Part shown: piece after piece, positions 35,229 to 44,596 of the stretch
How the letters are laid out: every line of letters begins with the position of its first letter
Numbering within the stretch: the stretch's first letter is position 1
Source: Candidatus Epulonipiscium viviparus
GTDB taxonomy: Bacteria > Bacillota > Clostridia > Lachnospirales > Cellulosilyticaceae
Assembly (NCBI RefSeq): GCF_030708075.1
Contig: NZ_CP117982.1
Coordinates: forward strand, 1,763,513 to 1,827,512
Length of the DNA stretch: 64,000 nucleotides
Reading direction: 5' to 3'
Program-made: the position numbers and the translations under genes
The notes under the pieces: model-generated
What the model was told of the DNA's origin: nothing
Seen by the model: the letters and a program-made list of their open reading frames with translations, nothing else
The model's database searches: none

Positions 35229-35283
35229 CACCGTAGAGATTTTAGAATTTCTATGCGTAGATTTTGATGAAGGGGTGTTTAAT

Positions 35284-36249
35284 ATGGTGGGGGTCAAAAT
35301 AAGTGGTATAGGCAGTGCAAGACCTGAAACTATTCTCACAAATGATGGACTAGCCAAAATAGTTGAAACTTCTGATGAATGGATTACAACTAGAACTGGT
35401 ATAAAATCTCGATATATTTCTAATGGAATTTCTACTACAGATCTTGCTGTAGAAGCTGCTAAAAAAGCAATGGCAGAGGCCAATATATCAGCAAAAGATA
35501 TTGACATGATTATAGTGGCGACTTTAACACCAGATTTGTTTATGCCAAGTGCGGCTTGTATGGTGCAAATAGAGCTTGGAGCTACAAATGCAACGGCGTT
35601 TGATATAGGCGCTGCTTGTAGTGGATTTGTATATGCATCTAAGATAGCCACAAATGCTATTCGTTGCGGAACTGAAAAAGTTGTATTGGTTATAGGAGCT
35701 GAGGTTTTAAGTAAAGTTGTAGATTGGAAAGACAGAAATACGTGTGTGCTATTTGGTGATGGTGCGGGTGCTGTTGTATATGAAGCAACTGATGTTAATA
35801 AAGTATTAAGTATATACACGCAAAGCGCAGGAAATATTAATGCACTTTCGTTAGATGGATTTCCGGTTAAAAATTGTTTTACAGAAGCTGCAGAGCCAAA
35901 AACTGAATCTTATATAAAAATGGATGGGCGAGAAGTTTACAAATTTGCAATTGCCGTCGTGCCATTATGTATAGAAAAAGTTTTAGAAAATACGGAATTT
36001 ACTGTTGCGGATGTAGATCATTTTATATTACATCAAGCAAATGAGAGGATTCTCGATACTGCGGCCAAGAAAATCAATATAGATAAGTCTAAGTTTTTCA
36101 AAAATCTCGATAAATATGGAAACACATCTGCCGCTAGCATTCCGATTGCACTAGATGAAGCAAAGGCGAACTTTAAGGCAGGAGACAAGATTATTATGGT
36201 AGGTTTTGGAGGCGGGCTAACTTGGGGCAGTATTTTGTTTGAGTGGTAG
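35284..36249 (+). CDS. fabH: 3-oxoacyl-ACP synthase III
   Basis: FabH starts fatty acid synthesis by condensing acetyl-CoA (or branched acyl-CoA) with malonyl-ACP. The 321-residue protein has the Cys-His-Asn triad: Cys112 in GAACSGF, His250 in LHQAN and Asn280 in KYGNTSAAS. The C-terminus ends GFGGGLTWGSILFEW, as usual. The start is ATG 35284, after AAGGGGTG; the reading frame extends 45 codons further but that part is unlike FabH and has no binding site. First gene of the fab/acc operon. Confidence 0.94.
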   Translation: MVGVKISGIGSARPETILTNDGLAKIVETSDEWITTRTGIKSRYISNGISTTDLAVEAAKKAMAEANISAKDIDMIIVATLTPDLFMPSAACMVQIELGATNATAFDIGAACSGFVYASKIATNAIRCGTEKVVLVIGAEVLSKVVDWKDRNTCVLFGDGAGAVVYEATDVNKVLSIYTQSAGNINALSLDGFPVKNCFTEAAEPKTESYIKMDGREVYKFAIAVVPLCIEKVLENTEFTVADVDHFILHQANERILDTAAKKINIDKSKFFKNLDKYGNTSAASIPIALDEAKANFKAGDKIIMVGFGGGLTWGSILFEW

Positions 36250-36315
36250 AGTTCTTAAGAGGCTATGGGCCGTTAAGATAAATAATAATTGTTACATTAT
36301 AAGGAGGAAATTGAA

Positions 36316-36546
36316 ATGGTATTTGAAAAATTACAAGAGATTGTTGCGGATAAATTGGGGATTGAAGCAGAAGAGGTGAAGTTAGAATCTAGCTTAAAAG
36401 ATGATTTAGAAGCTGATTCACTAGATATTGTGGATATTGTTATGAGCATCGAAGAAGAGTTTGAAGTGACTATTGAAAGCGAAGATGAAGAGCACATCAA
36501 AACTATTGCGGATGTTGTTAAACTGATTGAAACTAAGCAAAAATAA
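36316..36546 (+). CDS. acpP: Acyl carrier protein
   Basis: A 76-residue acidic ACP. Ser35 in EADSLDIVD carries the 4'-phosphopantetheine arm that shuttles growing acyl chains among the Fab enzymes. Start is ATG 36316, with AAGGAGG upstream; a 27-base upstream extension lacks support. It lies between fabH and fabK, as in clostridial fab clusters. Confidence 0.95.
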   Translation: MVFEKLQEIVADKLGIEAEEVKLESSLKDDLEADSLDIVDIVMSIEEEFEVTIESEDEEHIKTIADVVKLIETKQK

Positions 36547-36561
36547 TTTGGAGGTAGGGTA

Positions 36562-37509
36562 ATGAATAGTATTTGCAAAATGCTAGGCATAAAATATCCA
36601 ATCTTTCAGGGAGCGATGGCGTGGATTGCAGATGCAGACCTCGCCGCTGCAGTTTCCAATGCAGGAGGATTGGGTATAATTGCTGCTGGAAATGCACCTG
36701 GAGACTGGGTTAGAGATGAGATTAAAAAATGTAAAACTTTAACAGACAAGCCTTTTGGAGTAAATATAATGTTACTTAGTCCATATGCTGACGAAGTGGC
36801 TAAAGTTGTATTAGAAGAAAAAGTGGAAATTGTGACGACAGGCGCTGGAAATCCTGCCAAATACTTAAAAGAGTGGCAAGAGAGTGGAATGAAAGTTATG
36901 CCATTAGTACCATCTGTTGCTCTTGCAAAAAGAATGGAAAAATTGGGAGTCGATGCAATAGTTGTAGAGGGAACAGAAGCGGGAGGACATATCGGCGAAT
37001 TGACTACTATGGTGCTCGTACCTCAAGTGGTTGACGCTGTGAAGATTCCTGTAATAGCTGCGGGCGGAATAGGAGATGGACGTGGCTTTGCGGCAGCTCT
37101 GATGCTAGGTGCTGTCGGAGTTCAAGTGGGTACTAGATTTTTGGTGGCAAAAGAATGTAACGTGCATCAAAATTATAAGGACAAAGTTATTAAAGCCGCA
37201 GATACGGATGCGGTGGCCACAGGAAGAAGCACTGGACACCCGGTTAGAAGTTTAAAAAACAAGATGACTAGAGAATTTCAAAAGCTAGAAAAAGCAAATG
37301 TAGACATCGAAGAGCTAGAAAAAATAGGCGCTGGTGCGCTACGAGCTGCAGTTGTCGATGGGGACGTTACTAATGGAAGCGTAATGTCTGGGCAAATAGC
37401 CGGAATGATAACAAAGGAGCAGTCTGCAAAAGAAATTATAGATGATTATTTAACTGAATTACAAGCAGTAATCAGCAAAAGTAGTGAAATGATAGATTTT
37501 GAAATATAA
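36562..37509 (+). CDS. fabK: Enoyl-ACP reductase II (FMN)
   Basis: FabK, an FMN-dependent enoyl-ACP reductase, carries out the last reduction of each elongation cycle and replaces FabI. The 315-residue barrel begins NSICKMLGIKYPIFQGAMAWIADADLAAAVSNAGGLGIIAAG, with phosphate-binding motifs VEGTEAGGHIGE (about residues 134-145), IPVIAAGGIGDGRGFAAALMLGA (about 163-185) and VQVGTRFLVAKEC. 2-Nitropropane dioxygenase-like proteins share the fold, but the operon position settles the role. TTGGAGG precedes the ATG. No FabI lies in the cluster, so triclosan-type FabI inhibition would not be expected to act on this enzyme. Confidence 0.93.
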   Translation: MNSICKMLGIKYPIFQGAMAWIADADLAAAVSNAGGLGIIAAGNAPGDWVRDEIKKCKTLTDKPFGVNIMLLSPYADEVAKVVLEEKVEIVTTGAGNPAKYLKEWQESGMKVMPLVPSVALAKRMEKLGVDAIVVEGTEAGGHIGELTTMVLVPQVVDAVKIPVIAAGGIGDGRGFAAALMLGAVGVQVGTRFLVAKECNVHQNYKDKVIKAADTDAVATGRSTGHPVRSLKNKMTREFQKLEKANVDIEELEKIGAGALRAAVVDGDVTNGSVMSGQIAGMITKEQSAKEIIDDYLTELQAVISKSSEMIDFEI

Positions 37510-37521
37510 AGAGGTGTAATG

Positions 37522-38442
37522 GTGAAAAAGGCATTTTTATTTTCTGGTCAAGGAGCTCAGTATCCTGGTATGGGAAAAGATTTGTATGATAAGTTTGGAG
37601 AAGCCAGACGGATTTTTGATAAGGCAAACGAAATTTTGGGTTGGGATGTAAAAGAAGTATGCTTTACTGATGCAAATGGGTTATTAAATAAAACTAAATA
37701 TACTCAGCCGGCTTTGTTTACAACCACGATGGCAGCATATTATGTGGCAATAACTCATGGAATAACAGCGGACGCATTTGCAGGATTCAGCTTAGGTGAA
37801 ATTGCGGCGTTGGTGGCGAGTGAAATTTTGAGCTTTGAAGATGGGCTAAGGATTGTTAATCTCAGGGCTAGATTTATGGATAAAGCCGCAGAAGTAACAA
37901 AAGGCGGAATGAGCGCTGTTATCGGGCTATCTCCAGAAGATGTGACAGAAGTTTGTAAACAATTTGATGAAGTGATCGTGGCAAACGATAATTGTCCTGG
38001 ACAAGTGGTAATTTCTGGAAAAATAGACGAAATCGAAAAAATTTCTGCAGCTCTAAAAGCGAAAGGTGCCAAAAGAGTTCTTCCGTTAAAAGTGAGTGGA
38101 GCATTTCATAGTAATTTGATGCAAACAGCGAAAAATAAGTTAGCCATTGAGTTGAAAAAATTTACGTTTCAAGAACCGACTACAAAAATAGTGAGCAATG
38201 TGAGCGCAGATTATATGACTAAAGAAGATGCAATAAACTTTTTGCCTCAGCAAATTACAACGGGAGTTCGGTTTAGAGAAAGTATTAATAGACTTATTGC
38301 AGATGGATTTGATGTTTTTATAGAAATTGGTGTGAAGAAAACATTGGTGGGATTTGTAAATAAGATTTCCAAAGATGTAAAAACGTTTAATATAGAAGAT
38401 AGCCAAAGTTTAAAACATACCATAGAAGCATTGAAGGAATAA
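37522..38442 (+). CDS. fabD: Malonyl-CoA:ACP transacylase
   Basis: FabD loads malonyl from CoA to ACP. The protein (306-307 aa) has LFSGQGAQYPGMGKDLY at the N-terminus, the nucleophile Ser in AGFSLGEIAALV (about residue 90), the catalytic His in SGAFHSNLM near residue 200, and QITTGVRFRESI. Two starts are close: ATG 37519 is two bases after GAGGTG, GTG 37522 five bases after. The spacing favours GTG. Confidence 0.94.
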   Translation: MKKAFLFSGQGAQYPGMGKDLYDKFGEARRIFDKANEILGWDVKEVCFTDANGLLNKTKYTQPALFTTTMAAYYVAITHGITADAFAGFSLGEIAALVASEILSFEDGLRIVNLRARFMDKAAEVTKGGMSAVIGLSPEDVTEVCKQFDEVIVANDNCPGQVVISGKIDEIEKISAALKAKGAKRVLPLKVSGAFHSNLMQTAKNKLAIELKKFTFQEPTTKIVSNVSADYMTKEDAINFLPQQITTGVRFRESINRLIADGFDVFIEIGVKKTLVGFVNKISKDVKTFNIEDSQSLKHTIEALKE

Positions 38443-38532
38443 AATATAAAAATAGCTACAGCAAATGAGACTATGACAAATAGTTATGTATATGCTGTGG
38501 CAATTACTTTGACAGCGAAAGGAAAGATATTG

Positions 38533-39276
38533 ATGCTTACAGGAAAAGTGGCTCTAATTACAGGGAGTGGCAGAGGAATTGGAAAGACTATTGCTTTAAC
38601 TTTTGCAAAAAATGGAGCAGATGTAGTAATAAATTATCCAATAGATTCTCTTAAAGATGAAGCAGATGGAGTTGTGGATGAAATTAAGGCACTCGGCGCA
38701 CGAGCTGTTGCATTGAAAGCGAATGTTGCAGATTTTAATGAAGCAAAGGCATTAATAGATGGGACAATTGCAGAGTTTGGAAAGTTGGATGTTTTGGTTA
38801 ATAATGCAGGAATTACGAGAGACCAGCTATTGCTTAGAATGACAGAAGAAGATTTTGATCAGGTAATAGCAATCAATTTGAAAGGTGTCTTTAACTGTAC
38901 CAAACATGCCGCACGACCTATGTTAAAAACAGGTGGAAGTATCATAAATATGAGTTCTGTTGTGGGGTTAGTGGGCAATGTTGGGCAGCTAAATTATTCG
39001 GCATCAAAGGCTGGGCTGATAGGAATTACAAAATCGACAGCAAAAGAGTTTGCTAAAAAAAATATTCGTGCAAATGCAATTGCGCCAGGATTTATTGAAT
39101 CTGATATGACAAAAAAATTGTCCGAGAAGGTTATAGAAGCTGCTCTTACAAATATTCCGATGAACAAATTTGGGAATGTTCAAGATGTTGCTAATGTGGC
39201 ATTATTTTTGGCAAGCAATTTATCAAGCTATGTAACAGGTGAAGTAATAAGAGTAGATGGCGGAATGGTAATGTAA
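38533..39276 (+). CDS. fabG: 3-oxoacyl-ACP reductase
   Basis: FabG reduces 3-oxoacyl-ACP with NADPH. The 247-residue short-chain dehydrogenase has the cofactor loop TGSGRGIGKTIA (about residues 10-21), VNNAGITRDQLLLRM, the catalytic Ser in NMSSVVGLVGN, and YSASKAGLIG with Tyr and Lys. GFIESDMTKKL and VTGEVIRVDGGMVM complete the pattern. Start is ATG 38533, six bases after AAAGGAAAG; the longer frame has no binding site. Confidence 0.94.
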   Translation: MLTGKVALITGSGRGIGKTIALTFAKNGADVVINYPIDSLKDEADGVVDEIKALGARAVALKANVADFNEAKALIDGTIAEFGKLDVLVNNAGITRDQLLLRMTEEDFDQVIAINLKGVFNCTKHAARPMLKTGGSIINMSSVVGLVGNVGQLNYSASKAGLIGITKSTAKEFAKKNIRANAIAPGFIESDMTKKLSEKVIEAALTNIPMNKFGNVQDVANVALFLASNLSSYVTGEVIRVDGGMVM

Positions 39277-39300
39277 ACCAACCGGCCAGAGGAGGTCAAT

Positions 39301-40545
39301 ATGAGTAAGCATAGAGTAGTGGTGACAGGGCTTGGTGCAGTAACTCCGATTGGTATTACTGTGGAAGATTTTTGGGAGAACATAAAACGTGGTAAATGTG
39401 GAGTTGCAGAGATTACAAGATTTCCTCTAACAGATGAGTATAAGGCCAGATTGGCAGCGGAAATAAATGATATAGACTTCACGAAGTATATTCCCAAAAA
39501 GGAATTAAAGCGATTAGATCGATTTGCTCAATTCGGAATATATGCGTCAAAAGAAGCGTTAGAAAATTCTAAGTTGGATATGGAAAAAGAAGATGCCGCT
39601 CGTGTAGGAATTATTTTAGGTTCGGGAATTGGTGGATTAGAAACTTTGGAAACGCAGATAATTAATTTGCATGAAAAAGGTGTAAAGAGAGTTTCACCAT
39701 TTACAATCCCAATGGCAATTGCAAACATGGGCGCAGGAAATAGCGCAATTCATTTGGGTACGAAAGGAATATGTACTTCTGTTGTAACAGCATGCGCATC
39801 GGGAACTCACTCGATAGGAGATGCGTTTAGAGCATTACAAAACGGTGAAAACGATGTAATATTTGCAGGTGGCGCAGAAGCAACGATTACAAAAACTGGT
39901 ATAGCGGCATTCCAAGCGCTCACTGCTCTTAGCACGAGCACGGATGTCACTCGCGCATCGATTCCGTTTGATAAAGAACGAAATGGATTTGTAATGGGCG
40001 AAGGCGCAGGAGTTTTAGTATTAGAAACCCTAGAGCATGCACAAGCCAGAGGCGCAACGATTTTGGCAGAAGTAATCGGTTATGGAGCAACAGGAGATGC
40101 GTATCACATTACAACCCCAGCACCAGGAGGCGAAGGTGCCGCTCGTTGTATGCAGATGGCGCTGGATGATGCACAAATTGCTGCAGAAGAAATTGGGTAT
40201 ATCAATGCACATGGAACAAGTACAGAATACAATGATAAATATGAAACCCAAGCCATTAAGACTGTTTTTGGAGATGACACAAAAGTTCTAGTGGGCTCAA
40301 CCAAATCTATGACAGGGCACTTGCTAGGTGCGGCAGGAGCAATCGAGGCCATCGTGGTTGTGAGGGCGTTAGAAGAAGGATTTATTCCTCCTACGATTAA
40401 TTTGCAAGTTCCAGATGAAGAATGCGATTTGGACTATGTGGCAAACGAAGGTCGAAAGAAAGATATTAAGTATGCTATGAGCAATTCATTAGGTTTTGGA
40501 GGGCATAATGGTAGTCTGATATTTAAAAAATGGGAAGGAAAATAA
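39301..40545 (+). CDS. fabF: 3-oxoacyl-ACP synthase II
   Basis: FabF extends acyl-ACP chains. The 414-residue thiolase-fold enzyme has nucleophile Cys165 in [17 protein letters not shown], the first His in [11 protein letters not shown] and the second in [16 protein letters not shown]. The N-terminus [14 protein letters not shown] is standard. GAGGAGG precedes the ATG. It lies 24 bases after fabG. Confidence 0.96.
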   Translation: MSKHRVVVTGLGAVTPIGITVEDFWENIKRGKCGVAEITRFPLTDEYKARLAAEINDIDFTKYIPKKELKRLDRFAQFGIYASKEALENSKLDMEKEDAARVGIILGSGIGGLETLETQIINLHEKGVKRVSPFTIPMAIANMGAGNSAIHLGTKGICTSVVTACASGTHSIGDAFRALQNGENDVIFAGGAEATITKTGIAAFQALTALSTSTDVTRASIPFDKERNGFVMGEGAGVLVLETLEHAQARGATILAEVIGYGATGDAYHITTPAPGGEGAARCMQMALDDAQIAAEEIGYINAHGTSTEYNDKYETQAIKTVFGDDTKVLVGSTKSMTGHLLGAAGAIEAIVVVRALEEGFIPPTINLQVPDEECDLDYVANEGRKKDIKYAMSNSLGFGGHNGSLIFKKWEGK

Positions 40546-40546
40546 A

Positions 40547-40993
40547 ATGACGATAGATGAGATCAAAAGTTTGATGAATGAGTTTAAGAGATCTGAGTTG
40601 ACTGCTCTTAAGATTAGGCAGGGTGAATTTGAGTTAGAATTGAAAAAAGAATCTGCAGTGACTCCATTTATGCCTCCGGCTCAGAATCAGTTGGCAATCC
40701 CCGCAGCACCGCCAAGCATGTTTGCGCCACCTATTGCAGAGCCCGTTCAGAAAAAGTCTACCAAATATTTTCGGTCGCCAATGGTGGGTACTTTTTATAA
40801 GGCACTTTCTCCCGATGCCAAGCCGTTTGTATCGGTGGGAGATAAGATAGAAAAAGGCACTGTAGTCTGCATTATAGAAGCCATGAAACTTATGAATGAA
40901 GTAGAAGCGGATAAAGAGGGGACTATAATAAAGATACTTGTAGAAGATGGGCAAATGGTTGAGTTTGATCAGCCAATTTTGGAGCTAAGTTAA
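40547..40993 (+). CDS. accB: Biotin carboxyl carrier protein of acetyl-CoA carboxylase
   Basis: A 148-residue BCCP. The C-terminal biotinyl domain holds the target Lys114 in EAMKLMNE. The N-terminal 35 residues are helical, then a Pro/Ala linker ([18 protein letters not shown]) connects the two. It starts one base after the fabF stop, so translation is likely coupled. Confidence 0.95.
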   Translation: MTIDEIKSLMNEFKRSELTALKIRQGEFELELKKESAVTPFMPPAQNQLAIPAAPPSMFAPPIAEPVQKKSTKYFRSPMVGTFYKALSPDAKPFVSVGDKIEKGTVVCIIEAMKLMNEVEADKEGTIIKILVEDGQMVEFDQPILELS

Positions 40994-41005
40994 GAGGAGG
41001 TTGTT

Positions 41006-41437
41006 ATGTTAAATATAAAGCAAATTATGGAAATATTGCCTCATAGATATCCTTTTTTATTGGTAGATAAAGCCGAGATTCATGAAGATGGACAAGGAGT
41101 GACGGGATATAAAAACGTAACAATGAACGAGCAATTTTTCTGCGGACATTTTCCGGAATATCCTGTAATGCCTGGAGTATTAATTATAGAGGCGCTGGCT
41201 CAGGTGGGCGCTATTGCGATTTTATCGTGTGATGAGTTTAAGGGCAAGCTTGCGTTTTTTGGCGGAATAAATAAGGCAAAATTTAAGAGGCAAGTAAAAC
41301 CTGGAGATGTGTTAAAGTTGGAGTGTAGAATAATTAAGCAAAGAGGGCCAGTAGGTATTAGTGATGCGGTGGCGACAGTTGATGGAAAAGTAGTTGCTAA
41401 GGCAGAGTTAACATTTGCTATTGGTGAAGGTGAATAG
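41006..41437 (+). CDS. fabZ: 3-hydroxyacyl-ACP dehydratase
   Basis: FabZ dehydrates 3-hydroxyacyl-ACP. The 143-residue hot-dog protein has the catalytic His in [12 protein letters not shown] and the Glu in [18 protein letters not shown], with [10 protein letters not shown] between. AAGAGGAGG precedes the ATG. Its stop TAG is followed at once by the accC ATG. Confidence 0.95.
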   Translation: MLNIKQIMEILPHRYPFLLVDKAEIHEDGQGVTGYKNVTMNEQFFCGHFPEYPVMPGVLIIEALAQVGAIAILSCDEFKGKLAFFGGINKAKFKRQVKPGDVLKLECRIIKQRGPVGISDAVATVDGKVVAKAELTFAIGEGE

Positions 41438-42793
41438 ATGTTTACAAAAATCCTTATAGCCAATAGGGGTGAAATTGCACTTAGAATAATTAGAGCATGT
41501 AGAGAGATGAATATCAGAACAGTTGCAGTATATTCTACTATAGATAAGGATTCGCTACACCTATCTTTTGCAGATGAAACAGTTTGTATAGGAGGCGCTC
41601 AATCCAAAGATAGCTATTTAAATATAGAAAATATAATTAGTGCCGCAATATGTACAGGAGCCGATGCTATTCACCCCGGCTTTGGATTTTTATCTGAGAA
41701 TGCGAAGTTTGCTCGAATTTGTGAAGAGTGTAATATTACGTTTATTGGTCCAAACTATAAAATGATAGAAAACATGGGAGATAAAGCATCGGCAAGAAAG
41801 CTAATGATAGAAGCGGGGGTTCCGGTGGTGCCGGGTTCAAAAGGCGTGGTTTCTAGTACGCAACAAGCTCTGGTAGTGGCAAAGGAAATTGGATACCCTG
41901 TGATGCTGAAGGCTTCGGCTGGTGGTGGTGGACGCGGAATGCGAATTGTTTTTGTAGAAAAAGATCTGGAGAGTGCATTTTTGAGTGCCAGTACAGAAGC
42001 ATTGGGCGCATTTGGTGACGGAAGTATGTATATGGAAAGATATGTGCAGAATCCACGTCATATTGAGTTTCAGATATTGGGTGATAATTATGGAAACATT
42101 GTACACCTAGGAGAGAGAGACTGCTCAATGCAACGTAGGCATCAAAAGGTAATGGAAGAAGCGCCGTCTCCGTTTATCAGCAAAGAAATGCGCGTAACAA
42201 TGGGTGATGCGGCAATTAAAGCGGCAAAGGCAGTAAACTATCGAAATGCAGGAACGGTTGAATTTATTGTGGACAAAGATGGCAACTTCTATTTTATAGA
42301 AATGAACACTCGTATTCAGGTTGAGCATCCTATAACAGAAATGGTAACAGGTTTGGATCTGATAAAAGAACAAATCAAGATTGCTATGGGCCAAAAATTG
42401 ACGTTTGAGCAAAAGGATATTTGCATAGGTGGAGTGGCTATAGAGTGCAGAATTAATGCAGAAAACCCAGAGAAAAATTTTAGACCATCCCCAGGCAAGA
42501 TTACAGCATTGTATTTTCCGGGTGGTAAAGGTGTACGAATTGATTCGCATATATATCAGGACTATGTGATTCCGCCAACGTATGACTCTATGATTGCAAA
42601 AATTATTACGCTGGGTAGAACGAGAGAAGAAGCATTGAGCATTATGAAGCGTGCGTTGAGCGAAACTGTGATAGAAGGTGTGGATAGTAATATAGAATTT
42701 CAACTAGATCTTTTGCACACAGCGGCGTTTGAAGAAGGCAACTTCGATACAACTTTTATTGAGAAAAACTTAGAGAAAATTTTGGGGAGGTAA
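41438..42793 (+). CDS. accC: Biotin carboxylase of acetyl-CoA carboxylase
   Basis: AccC carboxylates the biotin on AccB with ATP and bicarbonate. The 451-residue ATP-grasp enzyme begins KILIANRGEIALRIIRACREM, has the Gly-rich loop KASAGGGGRGMRIV (about residues 158-171), RDCSMQRRHQKVMEEAPSP and the catalytic EMNTRIQVEHPITEMVTG. Full length. It begins directly after the fabZ stop. Confidence 0.96.
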   Translation: MFTKILIANRGEIALRIIRACREMNIRTVAVYSTIDKDSLHLSFADETVCIGGAQSKDSYLNIENIISAAICTGADAIHPGFGFLSENAKFARICEECNITFIGPNYKMIENMGDKASARKLMIEAGVPVVPGSKGVVSSTQQALVVAKEIGYPVMLKASAGGGGRGMRIVFVEKDLESAFLSASTEALGAFGDGSMYMERYVQNPRHIEFQILGDNYGNIVHLGERDCSMQRRHQKVMEEAPSPFISKEMRVTMGDAAIKAAKAVNYRNAGTVEFIVDKDGNFYFIEMNTRIQVEHPITEMVTGLDLIKEQIKIAMGQKLTFEQKDICIGGVAIECRINAENPEKNFRPSPGKITALYFPGGKGVRIDSHIYQDYVIPPTYDSMIAKIITLGRTREEALSIMKRALSETVIEGVDSNIEFQLDLLHTAAFEEGNFDTTFIEKNLEKILGR

Positions 42794-42799
42794 TAATAA

Positions 42800-43654
42800 A
42801 TGTTTCAAAGTTTAAGTACTAGACAGAAAAAATATCAAAATAGCCCCCAAAAGGGTAATACAAAAATTGAGATACCCGAAGGTATGTATATAAAATGTGC
42901 CTCTTGTAAGAAAAGCGTATATGTGAAAGATCTGGGAGAAACGATAGGGGTGTGTCCTAATTGTGGAGGATATTTTCCTATTTCTGCTAGGGTGCGTATT
43001 AAAAGTATTGTAGACAAAAAAACGTTTAATGAGTTCGACAAGCAAATGACCACCAATAACCCCTTAGGCTTTGATAGCTATGAAAAAAAATTGGAAGATT
43101 ATATGCTAAAAACAGAAGAAATAGAAGCTGTAATCTGCGGAGAGGCTGCAATAAACGGAATGAAATGCGTAATTGCAGTAATGGATGCGAGGTTTATGAT
43201 GGGAAGTATGGGAACAGTAGTTGGAGAAAAGATCACCCGTGCTATTGAATATGCAACAAAGAACCGTTTGCCAATTATCATTTTTTGTGCATCAGGGGGT
43301 GCCAGAATGCAAGAAGGAATTTTTTCATTGATGCAAATGGCAAAGACAAGCGCAGCTCTTGCTCGACATGATGAGGAAGGGCTTTTATTTATAAGTGTGT
43401 TAACCCACCCGACCACTGGAGGAGTAACGGCCAGCTTTGCAATGTTAGGAGATATAATTTTGGCAGAGCCGCGCGCGTTAGTTGGATTTGCAGGGCCAAG
43501 AGTAATTGAACAAACAATTAGACAAAAGCTTCCGGAAGGCTTTCAAAAGTCAGAGTTTTTGCTAGAGTATGGGATAATCGATAAAATTGTGGCCAGAGAT
43601 GAGTTGCGTACAACAATTGGTAAGCTTTTAAAATTTCATCATAAGGGGGAATAG
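42800..43654 (+). CDS. accD: Acetyl-CoA carboxylase carboxyltransferase beta subunit
   Basis: AccD with AccA moves CO2 from biotin to acetyl-CoA. The 284-residue protein has the zinc ribbon Cys33, 36, 52 and 55 (KCASCKK and VCPNCGGYF) and crotonase-type motifs [21 protein letters not shown] and [35 protein letters not shown] ribosome site before ATG. Seven bases after accC. Confidence 0.95.
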   Translation: MFQSLSTRQKKYQNSPQKGNTKIEIPEGMYIKCASCKKSVYVKDLGETIGVCPNCGGYFPISARVRIKSIVDKKTFNEFDKQMTTNNPLGFDSYEKKLEDYMLKTEEIEAVICGEAAINGMKCVIAVMDARFMMGSMGTVVGEKITRAIEYATKNRLPIIIFCASGGARMQEGIFSLMQMAKTSAALARHDEEGLLFISVLTHPTTGGVTASFAMLGDIILAEPRALVGFAGPRVIEQTIRQKLPEGFQKSEFLLEYGIIDKIVARDELRTTIGKLLKFHHKGE

Positions 43655-43657
43655 ATT

Positions 43658-44590
43658 ATGACAGAAATTGAAAAATTACAAGAAATGGTAGAACAACTGA
43701 AAAAAATGAATGCTTCACCGCAAATTGATGAAGAAATTAAAAGAATTACTAAGCTGATTAGAAACGTAAAAAAAAGTATTGCCGCAAATTACACACCCTG
43801 GGACCGAGTACAGATTGCTAGAAAAATCGATAGACCTCGTGCGAAATATTATATCGAAAACTCATTTGACGATTTCATAGAATTTCATGGAGATAGAACG
43901 TTTAAGGATGATAAAGCTATTATTGGAGGCATTGCAAAGATTGGAGATCATGTTGTAACGCTGATAGCGCAAAATAAAGGCAATAATGCCGCTGAAAATA
44001 TAGCGTCTAATTTTGGTATGCCTCACCCAGAAGGATATCGAAAAGCTTTGAGACTTATGAAGCAAGCTGAAAAGTTTGGTCGGCCAGTTATTTGCTTGGT
44101 GGATACGCCTGGGGCATATTGCGGAATTGGCGCAGAAGAGAGAAATCAAGGAGAGGCCATTGCCAGAAATTTATTGGAGATGAGTAGATTGAAAACTCCG
44201 ATTATCTCTGGAATTATAGGCGAGGGTGGAAGCGGAGGAGCTTTGGCACTTGCTGTGGCAGATATTGTGTTTATGCAAGCCAATACCACATATTCGATTT
44301 TGTCACCAGAAGGATTTGCGAGTATTTTATGGAAAGATGGGAGCCTGGCGAAAGATGCAGCGAATATGATGAAGATTACTGCAAATGAATTGCTGGATTT
44401 TGGAATTATAGAGGACATTGTACGAGAGCCTGTGGGAGGTGCTCATGATAATCCAGAGCATGCCGCGCAATATTTAAGAGAATATTTGATTGACAAACTA
44501 AATATATTAGTATCACAGCCAATCGATGTGGTTGTTAAAAATAGGTATAATAGATTTAGAAAGTTTGAAGATTATAAAGATAAAGGGTGA
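43658..44590 (+). CDS. accA: Acetyl-CoA carboxylase carboxyltransferase alpha subunit
   Basis: The 310-residue alpha partner of AccD. PWDRVQIARKIDRPRAKYYIE (about residues 48-68), NFGMPHPEGYRKALRLMKQA, the oxyanion-loop segment IIGEGGSGGALALAVAD and YSILSPEGFASILWKD are conserved. It lies four bases after accD. The stop overlaps the region holding the binding site of the following hydratase gene. Confidence 0.95.
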   Translation: MTEIEKLQEMVEQLKKMNASPQIDEEIKRITKLIRNVKKSIAANYTPWDRVQIARKIDRPRAKYYIENSFDDFIEFHGDRTFKDDKAIIGGIAKIGDHVVTLIAQNKGNNAAENIASNFGMPHPEGYRKALRLMKQAEKFGRPVICLVDTPGAYCGIGAEERNQGEAIARNLLEMSRLKTPIISGIIGEGGSGGALALAVADIVFMQANTTYSILSPEGFASILWKDGSLAKDAANMMKITANELLDFGIIEDIVREPVGGAHDNPEHAAQYLREYLIDKLNILVSQPIDVVVKNRYNRFRKFEDYKDKG

Positions 44591-44596
44591 TAGACC

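Noticed and set aside
35208-35819. 203-codon minus-strand frame inside fabH
   Set aside because: Antisense shadow of fabH; Ser/Thr/Ala-rich composition and no start signals.
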